The notes: generated by a model from the letters alone, not told the origin. 64,000 nt of DNA from Flavobacterium sp. HSC-32F16 (GCF_024171645.1 NZ_JALKAC010000002.1:1-64000); one strand, 5' to 3'; shown: positions 1 to 8,564, numbered from the stretch's first letter. Made by a program: numbers and translations.

Positions 1-726
1 GGCGGCAACAATGGAAATTTCTATAAAACAGCAAAAACTGAAAACCTGGAAAGAAACCGTGTGTGGCTGAACTTCACAAATGCACAGGGAGCTTTTAAAC
101 AAATTTTGGTAGGTTATATCGAAGGGGCATCAAACGGATTAGATCTTAATTATGATGCGGCTAGTTTTAACGGGAACACTTATGTAGATTTTTACAGTAT
201 CAGCGAAACAGCTAAATTTTCTATTCAGGCCAGAGCGCTTCCTTTTGAAAACAGTGATATAATCCCGTTAGGCTACAAAACAACAATTGCAGGAGATTTC
301 ACCATTTCGATTGATCACGTTGACGGATTCTTTGACAGCCAGAATGTATATCTGGAAGATAAAAAAACAGGGGTTACATCAGATTTAAAAACAGGCGATT
401 ACACTTTCAAAACAGAAATCGGTACTTTTACAGACCGTTTCAGCCTTCGTTATACTAATAAAACATTAGGAACAGGTGATTTTGAAAATGTAAAAGACGG
501 ACTTTTAATTTCTGTAAAAGATAAAATAGTCAAAGTAACTTCTGCAAAAGAAAACATCAAAGAAGTTTCTGTTTTCGATATTACAGGAAAACTGATTTAC
601 AATAAAAAGAAAGTTGCAAATACTGAATGGTCAATTTCAAACCTTCAGTCTGCAGATCAGGTGCTGCTTGTAAAAGTTTCCCTTGAAAACGATGCACAAG
701 TAACCAGAAAAATCATTTTCAAATAA
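1..726 (+). CDS. T9SS type-A sorting domain protein, 3' fragment
   Basis: The reading frame is open from base 1 and its true start lies upstream of the window; the first in-window GTG (61) is not a credible start. About 241 codons are visible. The body (roughly residues 1-160) is beta-rich with no catalytic motif I recognise. The last ~75 residues look like a type IX secretion C-terminal sorting domain: an SVFDITGKLIY motif, an alternating-strand NLQSADQVLLVKV segment and a terminal TRKIIFK. Such proteins are exported through the T9SS and anchored on or released from the cell surface. The substrate or function of the upstream part cannot be read here. A strong hairpin terminator follows directly. 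Confidence 0.8.
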   Translation, partial: GGNNGNFYKTAKTENLERNRVWLNFTNAQGAFKQILVGYIEGASNGLDLNYDAASFNGNTYVDFYSISETAKFSIQARALPFENSDIIPLGYKTTIAGDFTISIDHVDGFFDSQNVYLEDKKTGVTSDLKTGDYTFKTEIGTFTDRFSLRYTNKTLGTGDFENVKDGLLISVKDKIVKVTSAKENIKEVSVFDITGKLIYNKKKVANTEWSISNLQSADQVLLVKVSLENDAQVTRKIIFK

Positions 727-752
727 AAATCATTTTCTTTAATCAAATAAAA

Positions 753-786
753 AATCCATTTGTCAGCTGGCAAATGGATTTTTTTA
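753..786. terminator. bidirectional hairpin terminator
   Basis: Ten-base perfect stem AATCCATTTG/CAAATGGATT with an 8-base loop and flanking A and T runs. It lies between the convergent T9SS-cargo gene and the ketoacyl synthase gene, so it can serve both strands. Confidence 0.8.
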
Positions 787-805
787 TTTAAGATATAATA
801 TACTT

Positions 806-1975
806 TTATGCTTTTTCAATTAAAATACTAACTGCATTTCCACCAAAACCAACAGCATTTACCAAGATCTTTTTAATTGATTTCTTCTGATTTCTCTTTT
901 CTGAAAATGGAGTTTCTATAAAAGTATCATATTGCATCATTAATAATGCCAGCTCCAGACTCAACATTCCTGAAGCACCAAAAGTATGTCCGATTTTCCA
1001 TTTATTTGTTGTTAGCAAAGGAACATCTAAACCAAATACTTTTTCAATTGCTCGTAATTCTGTCAAATCTCCTTTTATGGTTCCGGGAGCATGCATTACG
1101 ACAGCATCGATACTTTTTAAATCAATATCCCTTAAAGCCATTTTCATCGATTTTTGAAAACAATCTGCTTCCGCAGAAATAGAAATATTATGTTCCAAAA
1201 TTTCTGTTGCATACCCAACTCCCGTTACATATGCAATCGCGTTTTCTTTTTCACCGGCTTCTAAACAACAAACTGCCGCTCCTTCTCCCAAAATCATAGT
1301 ATTTTGTGATTTATCAAAATCGAAAGCTAGATTAGGCCAAAGATCTGCATTTTGATCAATACGTGAATATATTTTTAAGGCACGCATTTGAGCAATGGTA
1401 AAATCAGTCAAAGGCGCTTCACTTCCTCCAACTAAAAACTTATCAGCCATTCCTGATTTTAACCAGGCAACCCCGTTTAAAAGTGCATGAAGTGCTGTTG
1501 AACAAGTAATAGAATGTGAAATTTCAGGCCCGGAACTTTGTAAATCATGGGCAATCCAAGATGAAATATTTCCTAAAGTAGTAGTTGGCGACGATAAGGT
1601 CTGTGATTTTCCGGTTTCGAGATATGCTGCATAATGCTTTTCGAATAAATCTGTAGCACCTCTTGAAGAACCAATATTGATTCCAAAAACATCATCTTTT
1701 TTCCAACCTGCATTTTCAACAGCTTTTCTGGAAGCGGCTAAAGCAAATAAAACCGAATCATCTAAAAATTTATATTTAGTATCAGACTCCCTTATTTCAG
1801 CAATAATTCGTTTTGATTCGGCATCTAAAGACGCAACAGAAGTTTCCTGCTGATCTAAAAACTGCTTTTCAAAACAATGCTTTTTATCAAGATATTTTTC
1901 CCAAATCTCATCGCTGTTATTTCCTAACGGAGAAATAGATGAAAAAGCAGTTATGGCAATTTTAGGTGTATTCAC
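806..1975 (-). CDS. beta-ketoacyl-ACP synthase-like protein of the biotin locus
   Basis: Thiolase-fold condensing enzyme of the FabF/KAS II type, 389 residues. The Cys-His-His triad is intact: Cys158 in SITCSTALHAL, His295 in MHAPGTIKGD and His330 in KIGHTFGASG, with Lys325 also present. The C-terminal part carries the usual glycine-rich GFGGNAVSILI strand. The start is a GTG; no ATG lies close enough to keep the conserved N-terminal strand. It sits 122 bp after bioA with a near-consensus -7 box (GACCTTTG, 1992-1999 on the minus strand), so it may be transcribed on its own as well as with bioA. Beside bioA/bioD a role in making the pimeloyl precursor of biotin is plausible, but this is inferred from position only; general fatty acid or polyketide condensation is the alternative. 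Confidence 0.85.
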   Translation of the reverse strand: MNTPKIAITAFSSISPLGNNSDEIWEKYLDKKHCFEKQFLDQQETSVASLDAESKRIIAEIRESDTKYKFLDDSVLFALAASRKAVENAGWKKDDVFGINIGSSRGATDLFEKHYAAYLETGKSQTLSSPTTTLGNISSWIAHDLQSSGPEISHSITCSTALHALLNGVAWLKSGMADKFLVGGSEAPLTDFTIAQMRALKIYSRIDQNADLWPNLAFDFDKSQNTMILGEGAAVCCLEAGEKENAIAYVTGVGYATEILEHNISISAEADCFQKSMKMALRDIDLKSIDAVVMHAPGTIKGDLTELRAIEKVFGLDVPLLTTNKWKIGHTFGASGMLSLELALLMMQYDTFIETPFSEKRNQKKSIKKILVNAVGFGGNAVSILIEKA

Positions 1976-2097
1976 AATAGTTAGTTTTGTACAAAGGTCT
2001 GTAAAAATGGCACATTAATAACACAGGTTGAACAGATTTACACACAGGAAATAATTAATCTGTGTTCATCCTTTAATCCTTTAAATTTGCGGGCAAA

Positions 2098-3369
2098 TTA
2101 TACCATTTCAATAGCTTCTTCAATTGTATTATATACTTTTTGAAGTTGTTCATCTGTCATTATATACGGAGGTAAAATGTAAACGATATTTCCAACCGGC
2201 CTTAAAACAACGCCTTTATCAATAAAGAAGTTATACAATTTGGTCCGCATTGATCCGTAATAACTTTCGCTTGAATCCGATTTTATTTCGACAGCAAAAA
2301 TAACTCCCAAAACTCTGGCAGTTAAAACTTTTGGATGCTTTTCAACTTTCCTTTGAAACTCTAAATGGTTTTTATTTATTCTTTCAATATTGCGCTGCAT
2401 TTCATCAGTCAGCAGCAAATCTATACTTGCTAAAGCGGCGGCACAACCTGTAGGATTTGCTGTAAAAGTGTGTCCATGAAACAATGCTTTATTAATATCG
2501 TCATCATAAAATGCATCAAAAATATCTTGGGTAAATGTTGTAATCGCCATTGGGATTGTTCCTCCGGTTAATGCTTTTGAAAGACAAATCATATCCGGTT
2601 CTTCCAAAACATAATCCATTGCAAATGTCTTTCCGGTTTTTCCAAAACCAGTCATTACTTCATCGGCAATTGTCAGAACTTTATTTTCTTTACAAATCTG
2701 AATTAATTTTGCTAAAGATTCTGGTTTATACATCACCATTCCAGCCGCACCTTGTACCAAAGGTTCAAAAATAAATCCCGCACAATTGTTATTTTTGATT
2801 GTATTTTCCAGCGCCTCAAAACTTGTCTGCTCCTTCCCCTCTATCGGAACCGGAATTCGAACCACATCTATAAACATACCCTGAAAAGCCTGTGTGTAAA
2901 ATGAAATTCCACTTGCTGCCATTGCTGCAAAAGTATCTCCGTGAAAGGCATTTTCAAAAGCAATAATAGTCGTTCGTTTTTCATTTTTATTAAAAAAATA
3001 TTGCAAAGCCACTTTTATAGCTACTTCAACAGCTGTTGAACCATTGTCTGAAAAGAAAATTTTCTGCTGATTTTTAGGCAGAATCTCTATTAGTTTTTCA
3101 GCTATTTTTACCGCCGGTTCATGCGTAAAACCTCCAAATAATACGTGTTCTAAAGTAGTCAGCTGTTTGTAAATCGCATCGGCAATATATTTATTGCTAT
3201 GCCCAAACGGATTTACCCACCAGGAAGCAATGGCGTCAATATATTCTTTACCATCTTCATCCCAAAGCAACACCCCTTCGGCTTTTGTAATCGCGATTGG
3301 TCTTTGTGCTGTTTTGTGCTGCGTATAAGGATGCCATAAATATTGGCTGTCTTTTTCTGTTAAAGTCAT
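2098..3369 (-). CDS. bioA: adenosylmethionine-8-amino-7-oxononanoate aminotransferase
   Basis: PLP-dependent class III aminotransferase of biotin synthesis: converts 7-keto-8-aminopelargonate to 7,8-diaminopelargonate using S-adenosylmethionine as amino donor. The 423-residue length is normal. Visible hallmarks are the N-terminal LWHPYTQ motif, the SWWVNPFGH substrate-site segment (residues 49-57), the DEVMTGFGKTG stretch (236-246) and the PLP lysine Lys265 in LSKALTGG. It follows bioD by 26 bp on the same strand, so the two are likely co-transcribed. Confidence 0.95.
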   Translation of the reverse strand: MTLTEKDSQYLWHPYTQHKTAQRPIAITKAEGVLLWDEDGKEYIDAIASWWVNPFGHSNKYIADAIYKQLTTLEHVLFGGFTHEPAVKIAEKLIEILPKNQQKIFFSDNGSTAVEVAIKVALQYFFNKNEKRTTIIAFENAFHGDTFAAMAASGISFYTQAFQGMFIDVVRIPVPIEGKEQTSFEALENTIKNNNCAGFIFEPLVQGAAGMVMYKPESLAKLIQICKENKVLTIADEVMTGFGKTGKTFAMDYVLEEPDMICLSKALTGGTIPMAITTFTQDIFDAFYDDDINKALFHGHTFTANPTGCAAALASIDLLLTDEMQRNIERINKNHLEFQRKVEKHPKVLTARVLGVIFAVEIKSDSSESYYGSMRTKLYNFFIDKGVVLRPVGNIVYILPPYIMTDEQLQKVYNTIEEAIEMV

Positions 3370-3395
3370 CTATGTAATATTGTCGATTTCTGATT

Positions 3396-4028
3396 TTAGG
3401 TTTTAGATTTTTCTAATGATAGTAAATCATTTCGGAACAAATCTGCGTATTCAAGAATTACATTTTGATCAAAAAAGGGTTCTTTGTCAATTCTCCCAAT
3501 GTATTTTATTTTGGTTTTGTTCAGAATTAAACTTTCTGTTGATTTGTTTTCGCTTCCGCTGAAGATAATTCCTGCCACTTTAAATCCTCGATTCTGGATT
3601 GCTTCAATCGTTAATAAAGTATGATTGATACTCCCAAGATAATGCCTGGAAACTACTATAATCTTATAATCGGCTTTTATTAAATCGATGATGGTTTCGT
3701 TTTCATTTAACGGAACAAAAATGCCGCCCGCACCTTCAATAACTAAATGATTATCTGATTTAGGTTCCTTAATTTGATTCAATTCGATCGTTATTCCATC
3801 AATTTCCGCAGCCAAATGCGGGCTGGCTGGTGTATTTAATTGATAACTATTCTCGAAAAGCCGGGTCTTTTTATTAGAAATTAGAGATTGAACTTTATGT
3901 GTATCTGAATGATCTAAATCTCCCGCCTGAACAGGTTTCCAATAATCAGCCTCTAAGGCCTCAACAATTATAGACGAAGCGATTGTTTTTCCAACATCAG
4001 TAGAAATTCCTGTTACGAATATTTTCAT
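3396..4028 (-). CDS. bioD: dethiobiotin synthetase
   Basis: ATP-dependent carboxylase that closes the ureido ring of dethiobiotin from diaminopelargonate and CO2. The 210-residue protein begins with the family's modified P-loop GISTDVGKT (residues 7-15), followed by KPVQAG (Lys/Gln substrate contact) and VEGAGGIFVPL, the second conserved nucleotide/substrate loop. It lies directly before bioA and acts on the step after BioA. Upstream (4029-4192) is a terminator for the preceding operon, so bioD probably begins a new transcript. Confidence 0.94.
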   Translation of the reverse strand: MKIFVTGISTDVGKTIASSIIVEALEADYWKPVQAGDLDHSDTHKVQSLISNKKTRLFENSYQLNTPASPHLAAEIDGITIELNQIKEPKSDNHLVIEGAGGIFVPLNENETIIDLIKADYKIIVVSRHYLGSINHTLLTIEAIQNRGFKVAGIIFSGSENKSTESLILNKTKIKYIGRIDKEPFFDQNVILEYADLFRNDLLSLEKSKT

Positions 4029-4155
4029 AAATTGATTGTTTCACAGAGATTTTCAAAAAATGCACAAAGATTCAAAAAAATTACTTTTCCTTTTTTGTGC
4101 TGCTTTGTATTTTTTGTTTGTGACTTTGTGTAATAATTTATTCAAAAATACCAAT

Positions 4156-4184
4156 AAAAAAAGAAACCCATCATTACGATGGGC
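4156..4184 (-). terminator. terminator of the TraB/sigma/membrane operon
   Basis: On the minus strand a CCCATC/GATGGG stem with a 5-base loop is followed by a T-rich run. It lies just after the stop of the 204-residue membrane protein gene and separates that operon from bioD. Confidence 0.7.
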
Positions 4185-4192
4185 TCAGTTTA

Positions 4193-4807
4193 TTAATCTT
4201 CTTTTAATTCGTCTAAAACTTTTCTGATTTCTTTGGCAAATTTTCCATAAAAATGACGCACCCACCATTCTACATAAAATCCCATAAAAAACAAACTAAA
4301 AAATACGATTGAAAACAACCCGATCAATTGGGAATTAGTAAACTCATCTGAAAAAAAACCCGGCACTTTAGAAAACGCATAATAAGAGAAACCTACTAAA
4401 TACAAAATCAAAAAGGGTGTCAGCGCAAAGCCAAAAGTTTTATAAAGCTCCATATTCAATCTTATATCAAAATAAATTTCATACAAACTGTCTTTTGTCT
4501 TTAAAGTTAATGTATTGAGTCTTTTATAAAACTGATAAAATCTTACCAAATAATACGCACAAATAGCGACGTATAAACTAAAAAGCAAGTAAAACAAAAT
4601 GTCCATTTTTTCCGGAAAATCATATATTAACGGAACAAATCCAAGAATGGCAATGCACACGATTTGATATTTAAATTCTCTTTTAAGATTTCTTTTGATT
4701 TTATCCAGAGGTGTATTTACCAATTGTATTTTTTCTAGGTTATTAGGAACAACAACATTTTCAGTTTTCTCATTGTTCCATGCATTTTGTATGTCGTTAA
4801 AATCCAT
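4193..4807 (-). CDS. membrane protein paired with an ECF sigma factor
   Basis: 204 residues of unknown family. An N-terminal cytoplasmic-looking segment (1-45) is followed by four predicted membrane spans at about 46-64, 68-90, 123-145 and 160-181, and a charged C-terminal tail ending in KEIRKVLDELKED. Its start overlaps the sigma factor stop by 11 bases, so translation is probably coupled. A membrane protein made in step with an ECF sigma factor is often its anti-sigma factor, and the soluble N-terminal 45 residues could bind the sigma factor; no known anti-sigma domain is recognisable, so this is inference. Confidence 0.7.
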   Translation of the reverse strand: MDFNDIQNAWNNEKTENVVVPNNLEKIQLVNTPLDKIKRNLKREFKYQIVCIAILGFVPLIYDFPEKMDILFYLLFSLYVAICAYYLVRFYQFYKRLNTLTLKTKDSLYEIYFDIRLNMELYKTFGFALTPFLILYLVGFSYYAFSKVPGFFSDEFTNSQLIGLFSIVFFSLFFMGFYVEWWVRHFYGKFAKEIRKVLDELKED

Positions 4808-5300
4808 ATCCTTGGTTTTTAATTATTTCTTTTAATTTTTCTTTTGCTCTATTCAGTTTTACTCTGGCATTTCCTTCTGAAATTCCAAGATTTTCTCCTA
4901 TTTCTTTATGTGAAAATCCTTCTAACTGATAAAAAATAATAGCCTTGTCAATTTTTTCCAGTTTTTGAACTGCTTTATAAAAATGTTCTATCTGGCTTTC
5001 TTTAATCTGAGAATCGCCTTCTTCCTCTTTTACATTATCTGAAGCGATATCATATTTATCAACTTTTCGTTTTTCTTTCTTTAGAAAAACAATTGCCGTA
5101 TTTACTGCAACCCGATACATCCATGTCGAAAATTGGCTTTCGTTTCTAAAAGAATCATACGATTTCCAAAGCTGGCAAATAATTTCCTGAAATAAATCCT
5201 TTTGATCGTCATGCGTATCCATGTACATTTTAGAAACTTTATACAAAATACCCTTATGACTTTCTATCCGATTTAAAAATTCCTGTTCCTTTTCTTTCAA
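4797..5300 (-). CDS. RNA polymerase sigma factor, ECF (sigma-70) family
   Basis: 167 residues with the two-domain ECF layout. Region 2 (about residues 30-72) includes DLFQEIICQLWKSYDSF and the STWMYRVAVNTA core/-10 recognition helix. Region 4 (about 113-160) has an HTH in GFSHKEIGENLGISEGNARVKLNRAK. A charged linker lies between. The gene starts 3 bases after the TraB-like gene stop and overlaps the next membrane protein gene, so the three form one operon. Target promoters are unknown; autoregulation would be typical, but no duplicated promoter motif was seen. Confidence 0.92.
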   Translation of the reverse strand: MKEKEQEFLNRIESHKGILYKVSKMYMDTHDDQKDLFQEIICQLWKSYDSFRNESQFSTWMYRVAVNTAIVFLKKEKRKVDKYDIASDNVKEEEGDSQIKESQIEHFYKAVQKLEKIDKAIIFYQLEGFSHKEIGENLGISEGNARVKLNRAKEKLKEIIKNQGYGF

Positions 5301-5303
5301 AAT

Positions 5304-6164
5304 CTACTTTAGAATTGGTTCTACCTTATAACCTGCTTTTCTGAGCAAATTAATAACTCCAAATTCTCCTCCCAAATGTGCTGATCCAACGGCAAAAAAG
5401 ACACTTTCTTTTTTCATTATTTCAGGCATATTTTTAGCCCAATTTAGATTTCTTTCGTCCAAAATAATCTTTTTTGTTTTTTCGCTTGTAAACTTTTCGT
5501 CAGTTGTAATATTGTATAATGAATCAATATTTTCTGTTTTATAAGTCGAAACTAATTTTGTCGTTTCTTCTGGCGCGGATTCTTCTAGCATTGCAATTAT
5601 TTCATCATTTGTGTACGCATTTTCAAGTATTCCAAATTGGTCTTTTACAGATTCTAGTCCGCCAATTTCAATATTCCTTTTCTTCGCCTGTTCTATAAAT
5701 TCCATTTCGTAGAATTTTAAATCTGTACAGCCAAAAGTTTTCATCGAAATCAAACTCAAAACGGTTAGCAGACTAAAACTGTCAACTTGTTGCACCGTCA
5801 TTCCAGTAGTTTTTTTCAAAATCGCATCCAATTTAGCTAATTGTATCGAATTCAGCTTTTTACTCAATGATTCTTTTCCCATTGCCAGTTGCTGCATTTC
5901 CAACATTTCTTTTGGATCAGAAAAGTTAATTTCCAGCATTAATTTTTCTGAAGACTCGAACGCTTTTTTTGTTTTATCAGCCAAAAAATAATCAGGAGAA
6001 CAAATCATGTGAATCGTTCCGTATAAATAAGAAGGCTTCGAAAGTCCGTTTCCCGAAACTTCCCATAAAAGTGAGTTTTCTAATTTTGAAGATGTTGTTT
6101 GAGCTTTTGTTTTTGCTCCAAAAAGAATTAGTGTAACTATAAATAACTTGAATAGATTTTTCAT
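5304..6164 (-). CDS. TraB/GumN family protein, exported
   Basis: 286 residues with a signal peptide (about 1-22, ending in TKAQ). The TraB/PrgY/GumN fold is indicated by LLWEVSGNG followed by YLYGTIHM (the GxxH motif, His52) and the C-terminal AVGSAHLGGEFGVINLLRKAGY segment with its second conserved His. Related Tiki proteins are metalloproteases, so a metal-dependent peptidase role in the periplasm or outer membrane is possible but not shown. It is the first gene of an operon with an ECF sigma factor and a membrane protein, which suggests it belongs to an envelope signalling pathway. Confidence 0.82.
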   Translation of the reverse strand: MKNLFKLFIVTLILFGAKTKAQTTSSKLENSLLWEVSGNGLSKPSYLYGTIHMICSPDYFLADKTKKAFESSEKLMLEINFSDPKEMLEMQQLAMGKESLSKKLNSIQLAKLDAILKKTTGMTVQQVDSFSLLTVLSLISMKTFGCTDLKFYEMEFIEQAKKRNIEIGGLESVKDQFGILENAYTNDEIIAMLEESAPEETTKLVSTYKTENIDSLYNITTDEKFTSEKTKKIILDERNLNWAKNMPEIMKKESVFFAVGSAHLGGEFGVINLLRKAGYKVEPILK

Positions 6165-6296
6165 TTTGAGGTGAATTTGGTTGATGAATGAAACTCATTT
6201 TGTAATTACAACCCGTAAGTAAATGAATTGTCAAAACGTTACAAAAAAACTAAAAATTTATTTGGGCCACGGATCAAACATCTGATTATCAAAATA

Positions 6297-6364
6297 TCAC
6301 TCTGAGCAAAATCAAAGAGTTCGCGAACTAAAACAGACTTGGACTTCGCTCAGCCTGACAATGA
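6297..6364. repeat. palindromic interspersed element between bioF and the TraB operon
   Basis: Imperfect inverted repeat with arms at about 6298-6317 (contains CTGAGCAAAATC) and 6338-6364 (contains GACTTCGCTCAG). A perfect 12-base palindrome AGTTCGCGAACT lies between them at 6318-6329. It resembles the CTGAGCGAAGTC-type intergenic palindromes common in Flavobacterium genomes. Confidence 0.6.
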
Positions 6365-6367
6365 AAT

Positions 6368-7504
6368 CTAAAATATGAAATCTCGCAAAAGCTCTAATAC
6401 GGAACTAATTTCTTCTTGCGAATTATAGCTGTGGATGCAAAAACGCAAACGTTCCTGGCGCTCAGGAACTGTTGGAGAAAGTATCGGTTTTACATCAAAA
6501 CCCTTATCTTGCAATTGCTGAGCCAGCTTTTTTACGTTTTCATTTCCCTGAACAATTGCAGATTGAATAGCAGATTTACTTCGAACAAATATGGGTTTTA
6601 AACCCAATAAGTTTTTCTGCTGATTGAAGAAAACAATGTTTTGACGTAATTTTTGAATTGCTGCTTTCTCAACTTCTAATTGCTGATATGCTATTAAAAT
6701 TGTGGCAACAGAGTGTGGCGACAATCCTGTGGTGTAAATAAAACTTCGGGCGAAATTTACGAGATATTCTTTAAGTTCCGGACTTCCAAGTACAACCGCA
6801 CCGTGACAGCCTAATCCTTTCCCGAAAGTCATAATTCGGGCAAAAATTCTGTTGTGTAAATTTAAATATTGAGTCAATCCTTCGCCTTTTTCACCAAAAA
6901 CGCCTAAAGTATGCGCTTCATCAACGACGAGATAACAATTGTATTTTTCAGAAAGCTTTACTAACTCTTCTAAATTTGGAGTATCTCCATCCATAGAAAA
7001 AACAGTTTCGGTAACGATATAAATATTGGTGTCTGGAAATTTCAGAATTAAATGCTCTAAATTTTCAAAATCATTATGATTGAATTTAAAAGATTTGGCA
7101 TTTGACATTGTAATTCCATCCCGAATTGAAGCATGACTTAATTCATCATATAAAATAACATCATTTCTTTGCGGTACAGCGCTAAAAAAACCCAGATTGG
7201 CATCGTAACCCGAATTAAATATTAAAGCCGATTCTGCCTCATGAAATTGCGAAATAAAACTTTCTGCAATGTGATAAAGGGAATGGTTTCCAGAAATTAA
7301 TCTTGAACCAGTTGCTCCATTTTGAAAAATTTCATTTTCGTGCAAGTAGGCATGAGTAAGTTTGAAGATCGTTTCTGATTTTGAAAACCCAATATAATCA
7401 TTTGAAGAAAAATCAATGAGATTGTTAAACACAGGTAATTTACGAAGCGAGTTGTTATGCATTCGCTTTTCAAGCTTTTGATTTAGATTTTCAGGTAAGT
7501 TCAT
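6368..7504 (-). CDS. bioF: 8-amino-7-oxononanoate synthase
   Basis: PLP-dependent alpha-oxoamine synthase that condenses pimeloyl-ACP (or -CoA) with L-alanine, the first committed step of biotin ring assembly. 378 residues, as usual. Recognisable: DFSSNDYIGF near the N-terminus, GATGSRLISGNH (residues 63-74), DEAHTLGVFG (195-204, the PLP-contacting Asp and His) and Lys229 in TFGKGLG, the Schiff-base lysine. It is separated from bioD/bioA by the TraB/sigma/membrane operon on the same strand. A -7 box placed so that the transcript would begin at or next to the ATG lies immediately upstream. Confidence 0.95.
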   Translation of the reverse strand: MNLPENLNQKLEKRMHNNSLRKLPVFNNLIDFSSNDYIGFSKSETIFKLTHAYLHENEIFQNGATGSRLISGNHSLYHIAESFISQFHEAESALIFNSGYDANLGFFSAVPQRNDVILYDELSHASIRDGITMSNAKSFKFNHNDFENLEHLILKFPDTNIYIVTETVFSMDGDTPNLEELVKLSEKYNCYLVVDEAHTLGVFGEKGEGLTQYLNLHNRIFARIMTFGKGLGCHGAVVLGSPELKEYLVNFARSFIYTTGLSPHSVATILIAYQQLEVEKAAIQKLRQNIVFFNQQKNLLGLKPIFVRSKSAIQSAIVQGNENVKKLAQQLQDKGFDVKPILSPTVPERQERLRFCIHSYNSQEEISSVLELLRDFIF

Positions 7505-7508
7505 AAAA

Positions 7509-7541
7509 CAAAGTTATGAAATTGAAATTTGGAAAAATCAA
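7509..7541 (-). promoter_or_regulatory. bioF promoter (possibly leaderless)
   Basis: On the minus strand TTG (7541-7539), a 22-base spacer, then TAACTTTG (7516-7509), matching the Bacteroidetes TTG / TAnnTTTG consensus. The box ends 4 bases before the ATG at 7504, so the expected start site is at the start codon itself. Confidence 0.6.
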
Positions 7542-7634
7542 GAGACAGATCTTCATTATTACAACATTCTCAAGGCAGTGTCCTTAATAATTGAAAAAAT
7601 TAACTTTAATCCAATTGTGAATCTGCCATACTTC

Positions 7635-7664
7635 AAAAAAAAAGCCAAACAATATTTGTCTGGC
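7635..7664 (-). terminator. terminator of the small exported peptide gene
   Basis: Minus-strand stem GCCAGACA/TGTTTGGC (7664-7644, one G-U pair) followed by a run of nine T. It lies about 90 bases after the stop at 7756. Confidence 0.7.
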
Positions 7665-7755
7665 CTTCTTCTATTCTCAAATTATTATTCTCTTTCTATA
7701 TTATTTAAGTATAAAAACTTTATAAGACAGATATGAAAAAATACATTAAAATCAA

Positions 7756-8040
7756 TTAATAAACTTTATAGGTCACAGAATTAGTTGTGGTACTTATAAT
7801 TGTATAAATAGTACCTGCTGGCAAACCACGCTGAACAATATCTCGTTCAATAGGAATAAGTGGTGATTCGCAACAACTATTCCACGCACAGGTGTATGTT
7901 GCACCAAACACAACACTTCTGACTTCAACTGTGTTTTGATTCTCTGTTGAAGTTTTAATAACATTCTTAGAATTCGTAGTTAGAGACATTGTCCCAAAAC
8001 TTAACGCAATTAGCAGCATTCCCAAAAAAACTTTTTTCAT
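7756..8040 (-). CDS. small exported Cys-containing protein
   Basis: 94 residues of unknown family. MKKVFLGMLLIALSFGTMS is a clear signal peptide. The mature part contains a CAWNSCC cluster followed by a short region rich in Thr/Ser and Val/Ile (TTTNSVTYKVY). I place the start at 8040 rather than the upstream in-frame ATG at 8076, because that ATG lies inside a TAnnTTTG promoter box. It stands alone with its own promoter and terminator. Small Flavobacterium exported peptides of this kind are poorly described; the cysteines could form a disulfide or bind metal. Function unknown. Confidence 0.7.
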   Translation of the reverse strand: MKKVFLGMLLIALSFGTMSLTTNSKNVIKTSTENQNTVEVRSVVFGATYTCAWNSCCESPLIPIERDIVQRGLPAGTIYTIISTTTNSVTYKVY

Positions 8041-8069
8041 AATATTTTTTTTAAATGTTAATACGCTTA

Positions 8070-8102
8070 CAAACATAATGTATGTTAAGTAAAATATTAC
8101 AA
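8070..8102 (-). promoter_or_regulatory. promoter of the small exported peptide gene
   Basis: Minus-strand TTG (8102-8100), 22-base spacer, TATGTTTG (8077-8070). The expected start site is near 8065, giving a leader of about 25 bases before the ATG at 8040. Confidence 0.6.
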
Positions 8103-8222
8103 TATTTTATACTTAGTTTTCATCTTTTTTGTTAATTTTCTGACACAAAAACATTTGTAGCGATATTTTATTAAACATTAAAAGGATAACCAATCAACAA
8201 CTGCGCTTTTAGTTAAATTCAT

Positions 8223-8250
8223 AAAAAAAGCCAAACATTTCTGTTTGGCT
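8223..8250. terminator. atpC terminator, bidirectional
   Basis: Perfect 8-base stem GCCAAACA/TGTTTGGC with a 4-base loop (8230-8249). Seven A precede it (a T run on the minus strand). It lies about 25 bases after the atpC stop. Confidence 0.8.
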
Positions 8251-8272
8251 TTCTATTATTCTAAAAATTGTC

Positions 8273-8554
8273 TTAGTCAACTAAAACAATTATTTTATTG
8301 TCTTTCATTTCGATTGTACCTGACGTAATCTCTAATGTATAAGTTTGGTCATTAACTCTCGTAAATTTATCCGCTACCTCTTTAGAAAAGCTAAAACTTG
8401 GCGCTGCAATTTTTATAGTTCCTTTTTCTAGAATAGAAACAATAGGAGCGTGATTATTCAAAATTTGAAAGCTTCCATCAACTCCAGGTAATGTAACAGA
8501 TGTAACTGTTCCTGAAAATAATTTTGCCTCTGGTGATACTATTTCTAAAATCAT
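8273..8554 (-). CDS. atpC: F1F0 ATP synthase subunit epsilon
   Basis: 93 residues, matching the N-terminal beta-sandwich domain only; the short Bacteroidetes epsilon lacks the long C-terminal helical hairpin of E. coli. Typical strands are seen: LEIVSPEAKLFSG, VTLPGVDGSFQILNNHAPIVS and the final MKDNKIIVLVD. The start is ATG at 8554; a longer in-frame reading to 8614 would include repeat-derived sequence. It follows atpD by 83 bp. Part of the F1 rotor stalk, cytoplasmic face of the membrane. Confidence 0.93.
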   Translation of the reverse strand: MILEIVSPEAKLFSGTVTSVTLPGVDGSFQILNNHAPIVSILEKGTIKIAAPSFSFSKEVADKFTRVNDQTYTLEITSGTIEMKDNKIIVLVD

Positions 8555-8564
8555 ATTTTTTTTA

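Noticed and set aside
4036..4227. Small plus-strand frame between bioD and the membrane protein gene
   Set aside because: It spans repeat-like sequence and a terminator hairpin; Phe/Leu-rich translation without features.
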